Assembly: GCF_020085105.1 (NCBI RefSeq)
Contig: NC_058042.1
Span: 19,085,001-19,149,000, forward strand
Direction of reading: 5' to 3'
Length of the DNA: 64,000 bases
From: Siniperca chuatsi
Taxonomy: Eukaryota; Chordata; Actinopteri; Centrarchiformes; Sinipercidae
Part shown: positions 21,001-32,720 of the stretch, piece after piece
How the letters are laid out: every line of letters begins with the position of its first letter
Position numbering within the stretch: the first letter of the stretch is position 1
Translations under genes and position numbers: made by a program
Notes under the pieces: generated by a model
Database searches by the model: none
What the model saw: only the letters and a program-made list of their open reading frames with translations
What the model was told of the DNA's origin: nothing

Positions 21001-21059
21001 GGCTGTAAGCATGCACATCTGTGTGCGTTCACTTTTCAGGGAAATGTTTTTTTCCTTTC

Positions 21060-21680
21060 CTTACATTGAAATAGGGAATATATCTCTAGCTGTGTAATAA
21101 CCTATATACTGCTATATGCTATGGAATAGAACGTCATTCAACATATAGCTTACAATATATTACATGATCACATAGTGATACTATACTGAGGGCCTTTAGA
21201 TCCAGATTTTGATTGCCTTGTTTCTAATATGACTTTATTTTATTTTGATTCTTTTTTTAACAATGCATATTGTGATATAAAACGTGTGGATTCATACACC
21301 TGCAGTGCAAATATTATCTCTCCATTTCAGGCCACACGGTTGATGCACCAGCACGGCAAATATCAGTCATGTCTCATGTCTCGTCATGTTATTAAACTTG
21401 TGAAATATTTTATAAAACATTTTTAGCGCATGAAAAGCATTTACCAGCAAACATGCTCCTCATATTCAAAACCACCCTCCTGATTTCTGTAAAAGATAGA
21501 CAGGAACATGGGCAGGATGTTTATACAGCAAAATGTAAACATTTTCCCTGGCCTTTTTAAAATAAAAAAATCAAGCAAAAGCCACGTTACATCAGCTAAT
21601 ACTCAATCTGATACGATATGCCCGTCTGTTCGCAGCGTCTTGTGTAGATGTTGGACATTTTTACACATGAATATTGTTTG
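21060..21680. other. Gene-free AT-rich gap beside the foxf1 promoter
   Basis: No gene or clear motif cluster was seen. Confidence 0.5.
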
Positions 21681-21689
21681 TGTAATGCA

Positions 21690-21821
21690 GTCATAATATT
21701 TACGCAGAGACGCAGGAGGAGCGAGGTGGAAGCTCTGCCGAACTGTGAGCACAGAAACTCGGACGGGGACTTGAGATCGAATCCTGCAGGCAGTTTACCA
21801 TCGAATGATCCAGGAATGAAG
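21690..21821 (+). ncRNA. Possible first exon of a transcript divergent from foxf1
   Basis: This CpG-rich block (about eight CpGs in roughly 110 bp) sits between AT-rich flanks and ends in a good plus-strand donor, GAATGAAG|GTAAAG, at 21821/21822. It lies 1.2 kb upstream of the foxf1 start codon and points away from it. That is the arrangement of mammalian FENDRR relative to FOXF1. No coding potential is apparent. The ncRNA call is an inference from position, composition and one splice site; sequence homology to FENDRR is not claimed. Confidence 0.3.
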
Positions 21822-21829
21822 GTAAAGTG

Positions 21830-22700
21830 GATTTAACACCTTTCAGTCAGAATATCAGCAGAACTTTGGCCGCTTTAATTTAGTGCCACAATGGAAAACC
21901 TGGGATGCTTGGTTTGTTTCATGTGACATAAAATCTTATAGGATAATTAGAAAAACGAAGCCTAAATTATGCCTTAAGCTCTACGGAATGTTTTGGCTTT
22001 AACTGAGTTGCAATTCACTCAGAAGAAGACCAGTTTGTTTATCTGTTTGTGTTTCCAAAGTCGAAAAGCTTAATTTTTAGTTCGTTGTACTGCCTTTTAT
22101 ACAGCTGTGAGCGAGAGCTACTGAAAGGCGATCAGTACATAACCTAAAACTGTTGACAGTAGGTTGCTTATTGTTCCCTGGAGATCTCGATTGCTGCAGC
22201 CTGCAACCTTTTGCCTCCCCGTGGGTTCAGTTAGTTGAGCGTTACTGTTTCTAGTGGATGCTTATGATGACTGTTGGTTTTGACACAATGGAAAATAACA
22301 CCGGAGAATATAGTGGGTGAAACTGTTGCCCTGTGCGCAAAACCAGACAATGTTTGGAGACTGTGTTCCCTGTGCGTAAAGGTCACCAGTAGCACTTATA
22401 ATTTTTTTTAACGTAAAATAATGTGGCGGTATGTTTATTAGTTCAATTTGAGGAAACATATTTAAATAAAATTCCAATGTAATAGTGGAATATCAAATGG
22501 TTTATTGATGTTTACCGGAACTGTCCAGTCCCAAAACACTAGCCGCTGCCTTTTTTTGTTTCAGGCGGTTTGCCCAAGGGAAACTGAGAAAACAATCTAT
22601 TGTCAAATTTTCATTGTCAATCCAAAGGTGACAGACGTGCCACTGTTAGTTTTTGCTGTTTCAGAGGAGTTTTAAACCCATGGATAAATGAATGTAAGTA
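21830..22700. other. Gene-free interval
   Basis: Moderately AT-rich with no exon recognised. Confidence 0.45.
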
Positions 22701-22704
22701 TTGT

Positions 22705-22880
22705 TTTAACCGGTGCCTGCTCGGCCACTCGCCTGGAGTGAGGGCCACACATTTATCACCGTAGCGGACCACCCAGCGCGTTCACCAGGGGTAGGCGCGC
22801 TCCCGTCCTCTCTCTGCCCACTGCATTTAATTACCGCTGATGACTTCATTCCATTAGGGCCTTTTTTTCTCACACGCTCA
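22705..22880. promoter_or_regulatory. Candidate foxf1 upstream enhancer with a GLI-type site
   Basis: The GC-rich island carries an exact GACCACCCA (22767-22775), the consensus GLI-binding 9-mer. It also has ATTTAATTACC (homeodomain core TAATTA), GATGACTTCATT and several CpGs. It lies about 2.2 kb upstream of the foxf1 start codon. FOXF1 is an established Hedgehog/GLI target, so a direct input site here is plausible. Confidence 0.45.
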
Positions 22881-23219
22881 TTCGCCCCATGTCATGTTAG
22901 TCTTTCTTTGTTATATATAGGCCTATATATATTTTGAAACTTGCATGTCCATCCAAAACCAGTGTCCGTGATTAAATGTTTATGCAAACCATCAGTGTTG
23001 GATGCTGATGCGCTACTCCCCACTGCATTCTTCTTTCACCAGTAAAAAGCTCCAAAATCATTCATTTTTTATCACCTAAGATACTATTGAAGTTTAATGT
23101 TCAATGGTGATAATACAGTAATCAATAGGAAATAATAAGTATCCTTATAATATCATAATGTACTTGCATCATCAAAAATCTTTGTTTTTAATCCAGAATT
23201 TAGGAATATTTTAGTCGTT

Positions 23220-23480
23220 CAGAGGAAATAGTTGCTGTAACAGCGTCAGTGGCAGATTATGTTCGTCATTACTGAGACTTGAGTCCCGAAGTCAGAGCTT
23301 CCCTGTTACTCCATTGCAGACGAAGTCATGCACTTTTCCATGACGTCCCATCATGAAATATTTGACAGCACTGCATCCTCAGGAATGCTCGGCCACTTAG
23401 GTGGAGGTACACCGCAGAGTGCACAGTCCTGACAGGCTTTCCGGACCGTCTCACCGTTATTTAGTGCGCTGAAACCAATG
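23220..23480. promoter_or_regulatory. Candidate regulatory island
   Basis: A mixed-composition, repeat-free block with several CpGs, ccatgacgtccc (CRE-like TGACGT) and GGCCACTTAGGTGG. It differs from its AT-rich flanks. Function is inferred only from composition and position. Confidence 0.25.
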
Positions 23481-23869
23481 TTGGACCCCTCAAAATCCCG
23501 TTGTTGCAAGGCTCTGCAGAAATGTGGGCCTACATATGAATGGTTTCTTATTGGTTACATTATTCTTTCAGCCAACCTAAACTCGTGTACAATTGCACAC
23601 TACACCAACAGGCCAAAAAGATATTTTGGGGCCCTTTTCTCGTACAACCTGAACATTATTGTCTGACAGAATATTTTGATATTTACAGTACGTTCAGTTT
23701 TGTCTTGTGACGCTTATTTGAGGCTTGGTTTCACCATTGCACATTCAAATCTTGATATTACAGGCTGTGTTCTCCCAGATACTACAAGGGTATACTGTGC
23801 GACATCATCTGAGCAAGTCACGACATGGTTAACTTCAAAATTATTGCTTATTCATACCAATTAGGTAAA

Positions 23870-24740
23870 TACACGTGGCGGGTTATAGATCCAACAACTG
23901 CAGCGGTCAGCAATATAATGTGATTTGGCCTCACAGGAACAGATGAAACCGTTGGGGAGATGAGGCCCGATCCAAAGTCACTTAGAGAATGTTTAAGTGT
24001 TTAACTTATAGATTACATTTTCTTTACAAACGATCATCTTTGAGAAATAAAGCAGTTTCTCTCCTCGGTGGTGGAAGAGGGCCGCAGAGGGTCACCGAGA
24101 GGCTGCAGGGACTTTGTTTGGAGGACAGTGCGACAGAGTGATAGATCAACTGATGACCGTAAATTCATCCTCCTTGAACTTGAATCAGGTTTTGAAGCAA
24201 TACTTATACATGGAAATCGCATAGTGATAGTCAGTTATAGTAGGGCAAACAACTTTCCTAAATTAAACGTTTATCTGGTTTAAACTGCACGCGTTTGATG
24301 TCGTTTGTTTGATGTAGACCTAACTTGGAGAGAAAAAAAAGTTACATGTTTTTTCATTAATATTATTTCCAATAAATGAATATATACATACCTTTTACAA
24401 ATCCCATGAAGGTTGAAAAGCTGAAATACATTACAACATAGCGGATTTTACAAATTACAAATGGTCTACATATTAGTCAGAGGGCCTGCAAATGATTTGG
24501 TGTTTGATAGCACCATGCAAATAATGTAACACTTAGATGCACACTTGCAAGTGGCTGCTGGTTTATCTCGTCTTTACATTACAGGAACTCTGAAATAAAC
24601 AAATTTTGTATTTTATTTTACTCTTTTATTATTTAAAATTTCCTACATCGTCTAAATTACATTTTCTGTTATGAAACTGTTATATATTATATATTTGAAA
24701 CTATTATATACATTATATGAAATTATTTTGATTGGACATT
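23870..24740. other. Gene-free interval with one small GC-rich block
   Basis: A GC-rich block at about 24060-24150 (ggaagagggccgcagaggg) resembles an exon or a conserved element, but no complete splice pair was found. The rest is AT-rich. Confidence 0.35.
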
Positions 24741-24784
24741 TTAAGTGCAAACAAGACTTTCTACTGTCTTTACGTTACTGACGT

Positions 24785-24807
24785 TTTTTTTTTTTTTTTT
24801 TTTTTTT
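24785..24807. repeat. Poly-T run
   Basis: An uninterrupted run of about 23 T. Confidence 0.9.
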
Positions 24808-24866
24808 GTCAAACAAATGATTTTAAGATGCACCCTAATTGGTTTTCTGGCTCTTTGTCTCTGCAG

Positions 24867-25160
24867 TGTCGCCCGTAGTTCACTCAGCATTGTCGCTTTA
24901 ATTGAAAACAGTGTAATGTCAAGGTGGGCACCCCCTCATCACTTTCGCTGCGCTGTAGGTGGCCGTGTATATTTTCGTTTAAGTGGTGTTTATATGAACG
25001 AGAAAGGACGGGATTGCTAGCAGACCGCTGATTGCGCACTGGGTCTCTACATGGATTTGAAGTGTATTTGATGGGCACCACCCTCTCCAGTAATCAGCTG
25101 CAGCAGAAGTGCGCTCGATGACTTTTTAATTTTCTTGGCGAGATATCTGCTCCGCGCCCT
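24867..25160. promoter_or_regulatory. Candidate regulatory island or second exon of the divergent transcript
   Basis: A CpG-rich block begins just after a strong acceptor, ctctttgtctctgcag (ending at 24866). It contains ggtggccgtg, gtaatcagctgcagcag (CAGCTG E-box) and a tttttaatttt tract. It could be a conserved enhancer, or a downstream exon for the donor at 21822. Confidence 0.3.
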
Positions 25161-25317
25161 GTTGTGTGTGAAGGCGCAAAGGAAAGTAGTCCCTTGGCAC
25201 AAGTTGATTCATTAAATGTTTGTGTTAATGCTACTCTTCACAACAATTTCACAGCGATGCCCTTGCTCGCTATGGAAACAGGCCTATGGGAACGCATTCA
25301 TACTATATTTTGCAAAC

Positions 25318-25405
25318 ATCCGCCCTGCTGAAGTGTCCTTGAGCACGACACTGAACCCAGAACAGCTAAATGGGCATTACGGACCCTGCTGTCTGACTCA
25401 ATAGA
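25318..25405 (+). mobile_element. Fragment of a tRNA-derived SINE
   Basis: The stretch ctgaagtgtccttgagcacg followed by acactgaaccc matches the body of the SINE at 49700-49870 (tattgtccttgagcccag, then ttgaatccc). The tRNA-like head is missing. Confidence 0.5.
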
Positions 25406-25859
25406 GTTTTAAAAGCGGTAAAACGAAATTTCAGCTCATATTTTCAGCCCGTGCGTCTTGCTGCAGGTGTCTGATGGGAATTTTAAGGCGTTTATTAATC
25501 TGATCTCAGACACATTTAGTTCAGTGCTGTTAGCTTTCGTCGCATTTAATTTATTTTCAAAGTCTCACACGTGATTCAAGAAGAGAATAATCCTGGATGC
25601 GTCTTTCTAATTTAAGATATAGATTCAATCAAGTTTAATAACGGACTTGATTACATAGGGCGGCTGATAACGTGCCACAATGATGGTAGTTAGATAAGAA
25701 TCGGGGTTTTCATTATAATTTTCTCCCTGAAAATATGTGGACTGGAGGGTTACACATCTTTAGATTTACCACACATATCACTATATTTTATACATTGCAG
25801 TAAATGTACTTTTCGAAAGTATCATTGTTAGTGTAATAACTAAATAGTTGGCTGGAGTT

Positions 25860-26010
25860 CCTGTTGTTATTTCTCATTGGTTGGTAGATTGCACGTGTCA
25901 CATGTTACACGTAGACACACGCCCACCTGTCTGCCTCCGCTGCACACCTGCTGCAACAGCTACTCAATTATCAGCAGCACGCTTCAGCTATAATTGATAA
26001 TTGAGAGTCG
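25860..26010. promoter_or_regulatory. E-box cluster followed by a palindromic GATA pair
   Basis: CACGTG (25892-25897), CACCTG (25924-25929 and 25945-25950) and other CANNTG words precede a perfect 11-bp inverted repeat. Its arms are CTCAATTATCA (25963-25973) and TGATAATTGAG (25995-26005), with a 21-bp spacer. Each arm contains a GATA-factor core (TGATAA on one strand) and a homeodomain-like CAATTA. The block resembles a mesodermal enhancer, but this is motif-based only. Confidence 0.4.
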
Positions 26011-26099
26011 TCTGTGATGTTTGGACATTGCAGACCTTTGGCAAATTTGAATTTATGTTTGCACCATGAACTTAAATATCACTGCCTTTAAGTGAATAT

Positions 26100-27530
26100 T
26101 GGATTAGATATATAGTGTGAAATTTGTCATTTGAACCAATCTCAAACCTATTTAGGATCTTCCACAGCAGAGATAATAAAATGATCAGAGTGCTCTAAGC
26201 TTTAGGTCATCTGTTAGTCTTATGCCGTTTGTATATTGGATCATGGAGCATTCGACACAAAGTATTTATTTTTTTGTTAAAAACAGCCAACGCTCTGCAA
26301 ATAGGGAGCTCATCATGCCAAAATACGTGAATCACTGGTACAGACGTTATTGTGAGAACCCCGGCCTCCTCAGCAAAACTTCACATGCCTTCCCGCAACG
26401 GTCCCTGGTGTGCTATATTGTCAAATTAAAGATAGCCCACTCACATCGTCGGATTGCCATTTTCTTATTTCAGTATTCACTAGTTTGTCACATGTTAAAG
26501 CAGCTTTGGTTCTGTATCCTTTTGACAGCTGTATGTTGAAAAGAAAACAAGCCTTTCAGACAATGAAAAAAAAAAAGAATAAAGGCACATGTAAAATTCT
26601 TTCTGGTTTATTTTGCGATCACAGGCAGTACCACATAATTTGACATGAAGGACAGCAGTGGGGAGGATTTGGCAGGTCCAGAGGTTTTACAAATTCCAAA
26701 CTGTCCGAATGTGGTTAGCACTTGCAGGGAAAATGTTCCATAATTTTAAATACCTGTTCGTAGCAAATTGGTATTTCAGCCAGTTGGCAAGCTGTTTTCT
26801 GTGTAAAACGGGACAAAACACCCAAAGCTTAAAGGAAAAAAATGTTAAAACAACGAAAATATGAGCATATTTTACTTACTTGGAGAAAAAAAGTGATTGT
26901 GGGTTCAGTGTGGGCTGTTATATGCTTGGTTTATAGACGTTTGTCTTTGTTATTCATCCTCAGTTTATACAGCAAAATTAGATTAGACAGTTTATTAAAA
27001 AAATTAGAATATTGATTAGAAATTATTTACCAATGTTCCAGAATATTTTCAAGTTTTACAATGAAATGGGTGTGTGGGGATTTTTAGGATATTCAGCTTC
27101 TAAGATATTTATAAAAATACAACATGTCAGACTTTGTCAGGGATAGAATGATCAAGTCATCTTATTTCCATTACTGTCCCTGGTGTTTGGTCATCAAAGT
27201 TAATTCAAATTATTGATTTCAAGTCATTTTGGATAAATATTGAATTTTAGAATTCCCTCATAACATATTAATGAAATAAATCCTGTTTTTTAAATTGAAT
27301 ACAAATTTTAGTTATATATATTTAACATAATTATATATTTTTTATTTTTGATGCATGTTGTGTTAAAGCAGACATGATTTCTGCTCCTATGACCACCTCC
27401 AGTGTAACTACAGCTATCGCACATCATATTAATAATCAGTGTGGATAAAAAAAAAAAATTGTGCATTGCTATCCAGTTCTTCATTCCCAGAAAAGTCCAG
27501 TGAAAACACATTAACATGTTCCTTTCGACG
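26100..27530. other. Gene-free AT-rich interval
   Basis: Poly-A tracts (about 26567, 27447) and short ORFs only. Confidence 0.5.
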
Positions 27531-27539
27531 CTACCTACA

Positions 27540-28660
27540 CCGCTTCACCACTCCTCTCTGCTCTACTGTGGCCTTTCTAGGATTCAGTCCCACACAGTGA
27601 GTGGGAGCCTGTTTGGTGCCCCACCCTGCAGCTCTGCACACCTCCCAGGGCCGGTCCATCATGGCCTGTCTGATGCAGGGAGAGACATCAATAATAAGAG
27701 CTGAAGCAGAAACCACAGTGGAGAACACAAAAGAGTGAGGGAGGGCAGATGCAGGCCACAACCGGCTCTGCTGCAGGTTAGCTCCTTTGATACAGCCTTG
27801 ATGGCAGTTTGATTGGTGCACATGGGGCGACATGGGTTTATACGTATGTGTTTACATGCGCGTTTACATAATATCTATGGTGTTTACGCACAGCCCACCA
27901 ACTCTTTTTTTCTTTACTCTGAAGGGGGATTTTCCTGTGGCAAGCTGCTTCGGAAAAAGCAATTAAGAATTCCCAAACAGTACACCACAATGGGAGATAT
28001 CATTTGAGCAATGTGTGTTCCATGTCTCTCGCAGTTTTTGTCTGGAATGGGTTGGCTATTTTTAATCTGCGCACAACCGAACCCACCTACAGACAAACCA
28101 CAAATTGAATGAAGGGGAGGGGGGTGAGTGGGCATGGTAATTGCCTATTGTGGAGCTCAAACTCCTCTGTTCTGCCATAAACAGCTTTGGTAGTTCACAA
28201 CTTGATACCCATTGCTCCAGCCCGTTTGAAATTACAGCATATCCTCATTGTCTGTGGGAACCCAGAGCCAGGCAGTGGTTGGAATCAGTCAGGAATGCTT
28301 TGGGATGGTAACTGGATTCGGTTGTAATGCCCGGCTCTCCACAGCGGAACACTAGGGTGGGAAAAGGCCGAGAGCATTTCCTGAGTGGAGGGGGGTCCCA
28401 GCGAAGCATCACACGCATGGGCATCATGTGACAGTGATCCTGCCAGGTTTTAGCCTATGATCCCGAGTGAAGAGAGGAGTGGAGAGGAGTACAGCTGTGG
28501 GGGAGGTGTGGTGGCCACAGCGGGCAGTGCCAGGGAAAGAAAGGAGAGGACAGGGAGAGGCTGGAATAAAGACAAGACAGGCAAAAATACGATAGCTTTT
28601 ATCATGCAACCTGTGAAGGAAGGGCTTGTTGAAGGGTGAAGAAGAGGAAGGAGTTAAAAT
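27540..28660. other. Compositionally mixed non-coding stretch
   Basis: GC-richer blocks at about 27540-27680 and 28120-28420 could be conserved elements. I see no open frame with splice support. Motif content is unremarkable. Confidence 0.3.
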
Positions 28661-29890
28661 TAGTGGTGGGGCGCAAAGCTACTGTCTGTATCTGCATCTG
28701 TTTATGTCACAAAATTTGAATTTATTCCTGAAGGAGCCGGACATGTACCAAAAGTTGTTGGAAATGTATGCTGTTTCCTTCTGACATTTATACTCTGCAT
28801 ATGTACATGTTTAAGTTTAGCTGCTCGCAATGTATACAAAATAACATAAATGTTTTAACCAAGTACCTGAAACAATCTAATAATAAAGCATGATTTGTAT
28901 CAGAACCCCACCTTCAAAAAAATAAAAAGTGTAAACTGAGTCTGAATAAAAATCTGTGTAACTGATAATGCTTTGGGTGAAAACAGATAGAGGAAATACA
29001 ACAGGAGATTTTAACAGCTTTAACAGCTGTTTTTTAGAGGTTGTGTATATAATGGGAGGAAGCCCAGATGAAAATAAAGTTGGTCTGAAGTGTCTGATTT
29101 AAAAAAATGAGGAAGCTATTGCCAGTTTGCATGGATAATGTCAAGTTGCACAAGGTGCCAGGCTTCAATATCCGGTCATGAGGTAAAAATAACACCTGTG
29201 CAACATCAGTCGAGCGTTATCTTGCACAGCACAAATACAAGTTATTGAGGATGACCCTCGCTGAATGTCTGAATGTCGAACTTAAAACTATCTACACCTC
29301 CGTGTTTTTACCATGTAGCCTGTTTGTTTCTGAATGTCATGCTGCTTGTGCTACTAACACTTCCTGTTTGCACTGTACAGACAAAAATCACCTGGATTAC
29401 TTAATACCGAACACAAAATCTGAATCTCATGATCATGAGCCAAGATCAGAAGTGATAAGGAGTACATTTATTATATGAATGTTAAATGGATTCATGGCTG
29501 TTGTAGACTAGAGTGTGACATTTGACTCAGTTATGACTCTGAGAGGACGCGGTGTGATGTTTTTATGGAAAAATAAACAAATATTACTGCAAAAAGTAGC
29601 ATGTTGTTTGTATCTGTTCACAATATCTGCTCCTATTCATATTCATTTACATCCCTGATAAAAATCTAACTAATAAAGTTTCCATCTGCAGTATTTATTT
29701 GTGTCCCTCCACCTGTCCGTCTCTGTGTCTGTTTTTCTGTGTACATGTATGTCCATGGCTGCATCATGTGTGCACGCAGATTTAAAAAATGGTGACTGTG
29801 TCTCTGCCTTTGGTTTTGCGTGCCTGTAATGGTTGACTATGGCTGCATGTGTTTATGTATCAGTGCATATGAGAATGTTGCTGACTAAAT
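28661..29890. other. Gene-free AT-rich interval
   Basis: No exon or mobile element recognised. Confidence 0.5.
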
Positions 29891-29892
29891 AT

Positions 29893-29914
29893 TTGTGTGT
29901 GTGTGTGTGTGTGT
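29893..29914. repeat. (GT)n microsatellite
   Basis: Eleven GT units. Confidence 0.9.
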
Positions 29915-29989
29915 CCAGATTGGTGCTGGCAGCCAGACGTTGCTCCCTTTGACTTGTGTAAATGTTGTGACGATCTTGGGAGGAATCTT

Positions 29990-30300
29990 AGCCTATAGTT
30001 GTCAAAGGGCTTTTTATTTCCACCTGCTACCGGCCTCTTTCCGTTGGTCTGCTCTATAACAATGGTACTGGGAAAGCTGTGGAGTGCAAAGTGATTGATG
30101 TTGGACTGTATTTGGCCCTTCTTCAGATTGGGGCCTGAAAGGAAGTGGCTATCCCTCCCTTCCACCTCGACTACCCTGCAATAACGCGGGGCTCAAGAGG
30201 GCAAAGTGCTGATCAGGACTTTCTTAGACATCCCATTTTAACCAAGTGCCAATCGGCCCAAAAGACAAGTTGGCAGGCGCATATAAACAAAGTTTCATGA
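29990..30300. promoter_or_regulatory. Candidate regulatory island with a forkhead site
   Basis: A repeat-free block containing CACCTG (30021) and gccaatcggcc, followed by gcatataaacaaag, a match to the forkhead core (A/G)TAAACA near 30280. A Fox site could reflect autoregulation by Foxf1; this is speculative. Confidence 0.25.
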
Positions 30301-32470
30301 CTTATAAATCAATTTGCCACTAGAAGAAACAGAATGAAGTTAAGTTATGCCACACAATTGAGCCCAACTTTATCCCCTCCATCTTGTTTGCAACCATCAC
30401 TCTTTTTCGTGTCCTGTCTGGGGAGAAAAGAGATACAGGCTCATCACAACTACATTCTTTCCATTTTGCTGAAGAGCAGCATGGCAGAGAAGGTAATCTA
30501 TCACCCAAATTGTCTGTCCTTCCCTCTCCCTATTTCTAAATGTGTTTCTCTTTCTCCTTCCTCCAGACTGGAGTGGGCAGGCGTGCGGCTTTGGCCACAG
30601 GAAGCTGTGAATTCTTTGGAGAATGGAAGATGTCTTATGGGGAGACTTACTGGCCCCCCACCCACCCACTCACCACCCTAAAATGACACCTGACCCCTTC
30701 ATGTGTTTATATCAGACCATGGAAGTGAGAAATAGTGATGAGTCACTCTGGCTGTGTGTTTACACTCCGGAGTCACGCAAGGAAGGAAATCAGCCACGGT
30801 CTGCTAAAAGTAGCGAGGTGAGAGAGAATAGCTGCAGTCCCCCAGCGCTGCAGTGATTTACCTCTCAGAGCCAGAATTTATTTCACGTCATCTCGGCTAC
30901 GAAGACTTTCGACCAACAGAAAACAGCAACATTAGCAGCGCAGTAGACTGTTGACGAGGAAAAGGCAACTCAACACGGGCCATAAACAAAAGGTAGTCAC
31001 TAAGGATAGGTGCACAGTATGTGTGTGCGTCGCTGCCATACTGATTATTTCAAGGGATAAAACAAAGTCTTATTAGATACACATTGTCGATCACATCCAG
31101 TTTCTTTCTAACCGAGACAGGTAAAACACACATGCCACTGTCATAGAATGAAAACCTGTATCTCCACACATTCCATGTTTCTTCAAGAAAAACAGTTTCC
31201 AGCTTGATGACCACACATTTCACTGTGTAATTCATCTTGAAAATTTTCAGAAACCTTTTTTTATTCTGCTACAAGGAGAGTATCTGATTGCTCAATTAAA
31301 TTTAAAAATGAAAATCACCAATACTGGAGTTAGGGTTTTTATCCAACAGCAATTATATGTATTTAGGATATTCCACTGATGGAATATAGAGTTCAACAAA
31401 AATATTCCAAGTTTCAGAGTTTTCTTTTATTATCATTGATATACTATATTGATATCAAGTTTTAAAAAAACCTGAATCATTTTAATTTCATCCACAATTC
31501 AAATTTCTGGTTATGATTTCCTGCAAAAGAAAAATGTAAAAAGTAATCAAACAATTGAAGGCCCTAACTAACCACCTACCTAAGAAATTATTATGTAGCA
31601 CTTTATCATCTTTCTTGATACTTAAAAGCCAGTTTGATATTTTATCTAACATTTTGTCTGATATTTTGTCTGACATTGTGTCTATCACAGGTATATCTCA
31701 GGTTGCACTAAGTTTAGAAACAAGTTTATATAATTATATATTATATAATTATAATTATTACATATATATTATATTTAAGTGGATTTTATGAAAGCAAGCC
31801 AGCAAGCATCATATCTTATGAGTGATATATGTGTTTGTGACAAAGATTTAATAAAAATACCAAATACATTAAAAGTTTGTAGGGTTCCCAAAAATGTAAT
31901 GTCTTTAATGTCTTATTTTAATGACTTTAATAAAACAGGCAAGTTAGATGTTGAACTGAGATCTTATTAAAGAGGTAGACATGGTGCTTAGGTCTTTACA
32001 CTCATCCCTTAAACTGTTGTAACATTTTCAGCATCTTCATCTTACAGATCATACAACAGCCTGTGCATTAGTTTATATTGACAATAACTGATGTGCCTTA
32101 CAGGTTACTGTAGAATTTATAGCCTCAAAAATACAATATTATAATGAGAATTTGCTTATTGTATTATAAAATGTGTTTGTGATATATGTGAATGAGTGAT
32201 CTTACGGTATCATTGCTGTATGAACCACACTCGACACGTATTGCATTGCACTTTGGAGGACTTTATGTTCAATGTACTGTAAGGTGTGTTTACTGTGGCT
32301 AAGACCAGTGTTTCAAAAATAGTGCCATTGTTGTCCTCCACACTGAGCGACTTTAGATTTTGAGATTGCACAACTGTTGTTTTCAAGAGACAGCTGTAGT
32401 TACTGCAGCTGTGCTCTGTAAATAAAAGTGACACTTTATTTCTTTCCATCATTATATTGGTGCAAGTAAC
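30301..32470. other. Gene-free interval
   Basis: A GC-richer patch at about 30560-30680 includes gaagctgtgaattctttgga. An AT-rich near-palindromic tract covers about 31725-31775. No gene seen. Confidence 0.45.
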
Positions 32471-32499
32471 TTCATTGCTGACTGTCGCGAGTATCGTGT

Positions 32500-32720
32500 T
32501 ACACACCCCCATACACACCGCCACAATGAGAGAGTCAGCGGCTCTTATTTTGGCTGATCTCTTCTGAATTGTAAGTCCTGTCAGGGGCTTTGATTGATAG
32601 TTGTGTTTATCACCATATTATTAAGTAATCAGGCTCACCACAGCAGGGCCTGAAGCTCCTTAATTCCAGCTAAAGCACACAGCTACATGCTAATTAAAGG
32701 TTTGGCAAAAGTGTTTATTT
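32500..32720. promoter_or_regulatory. Candidate homeodomain/forkhead-rich island
   Basis: The block contains tttgattgatag, gtgtttatcacc (forkhead-like TGTTTAT), ccttaattccagc and tgctaattaaagg (TAATTA), with little simple repeat. This is the usual texture of vertebrate conserved non-coding elements; conservation was not tested. Confidence 0.3.
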
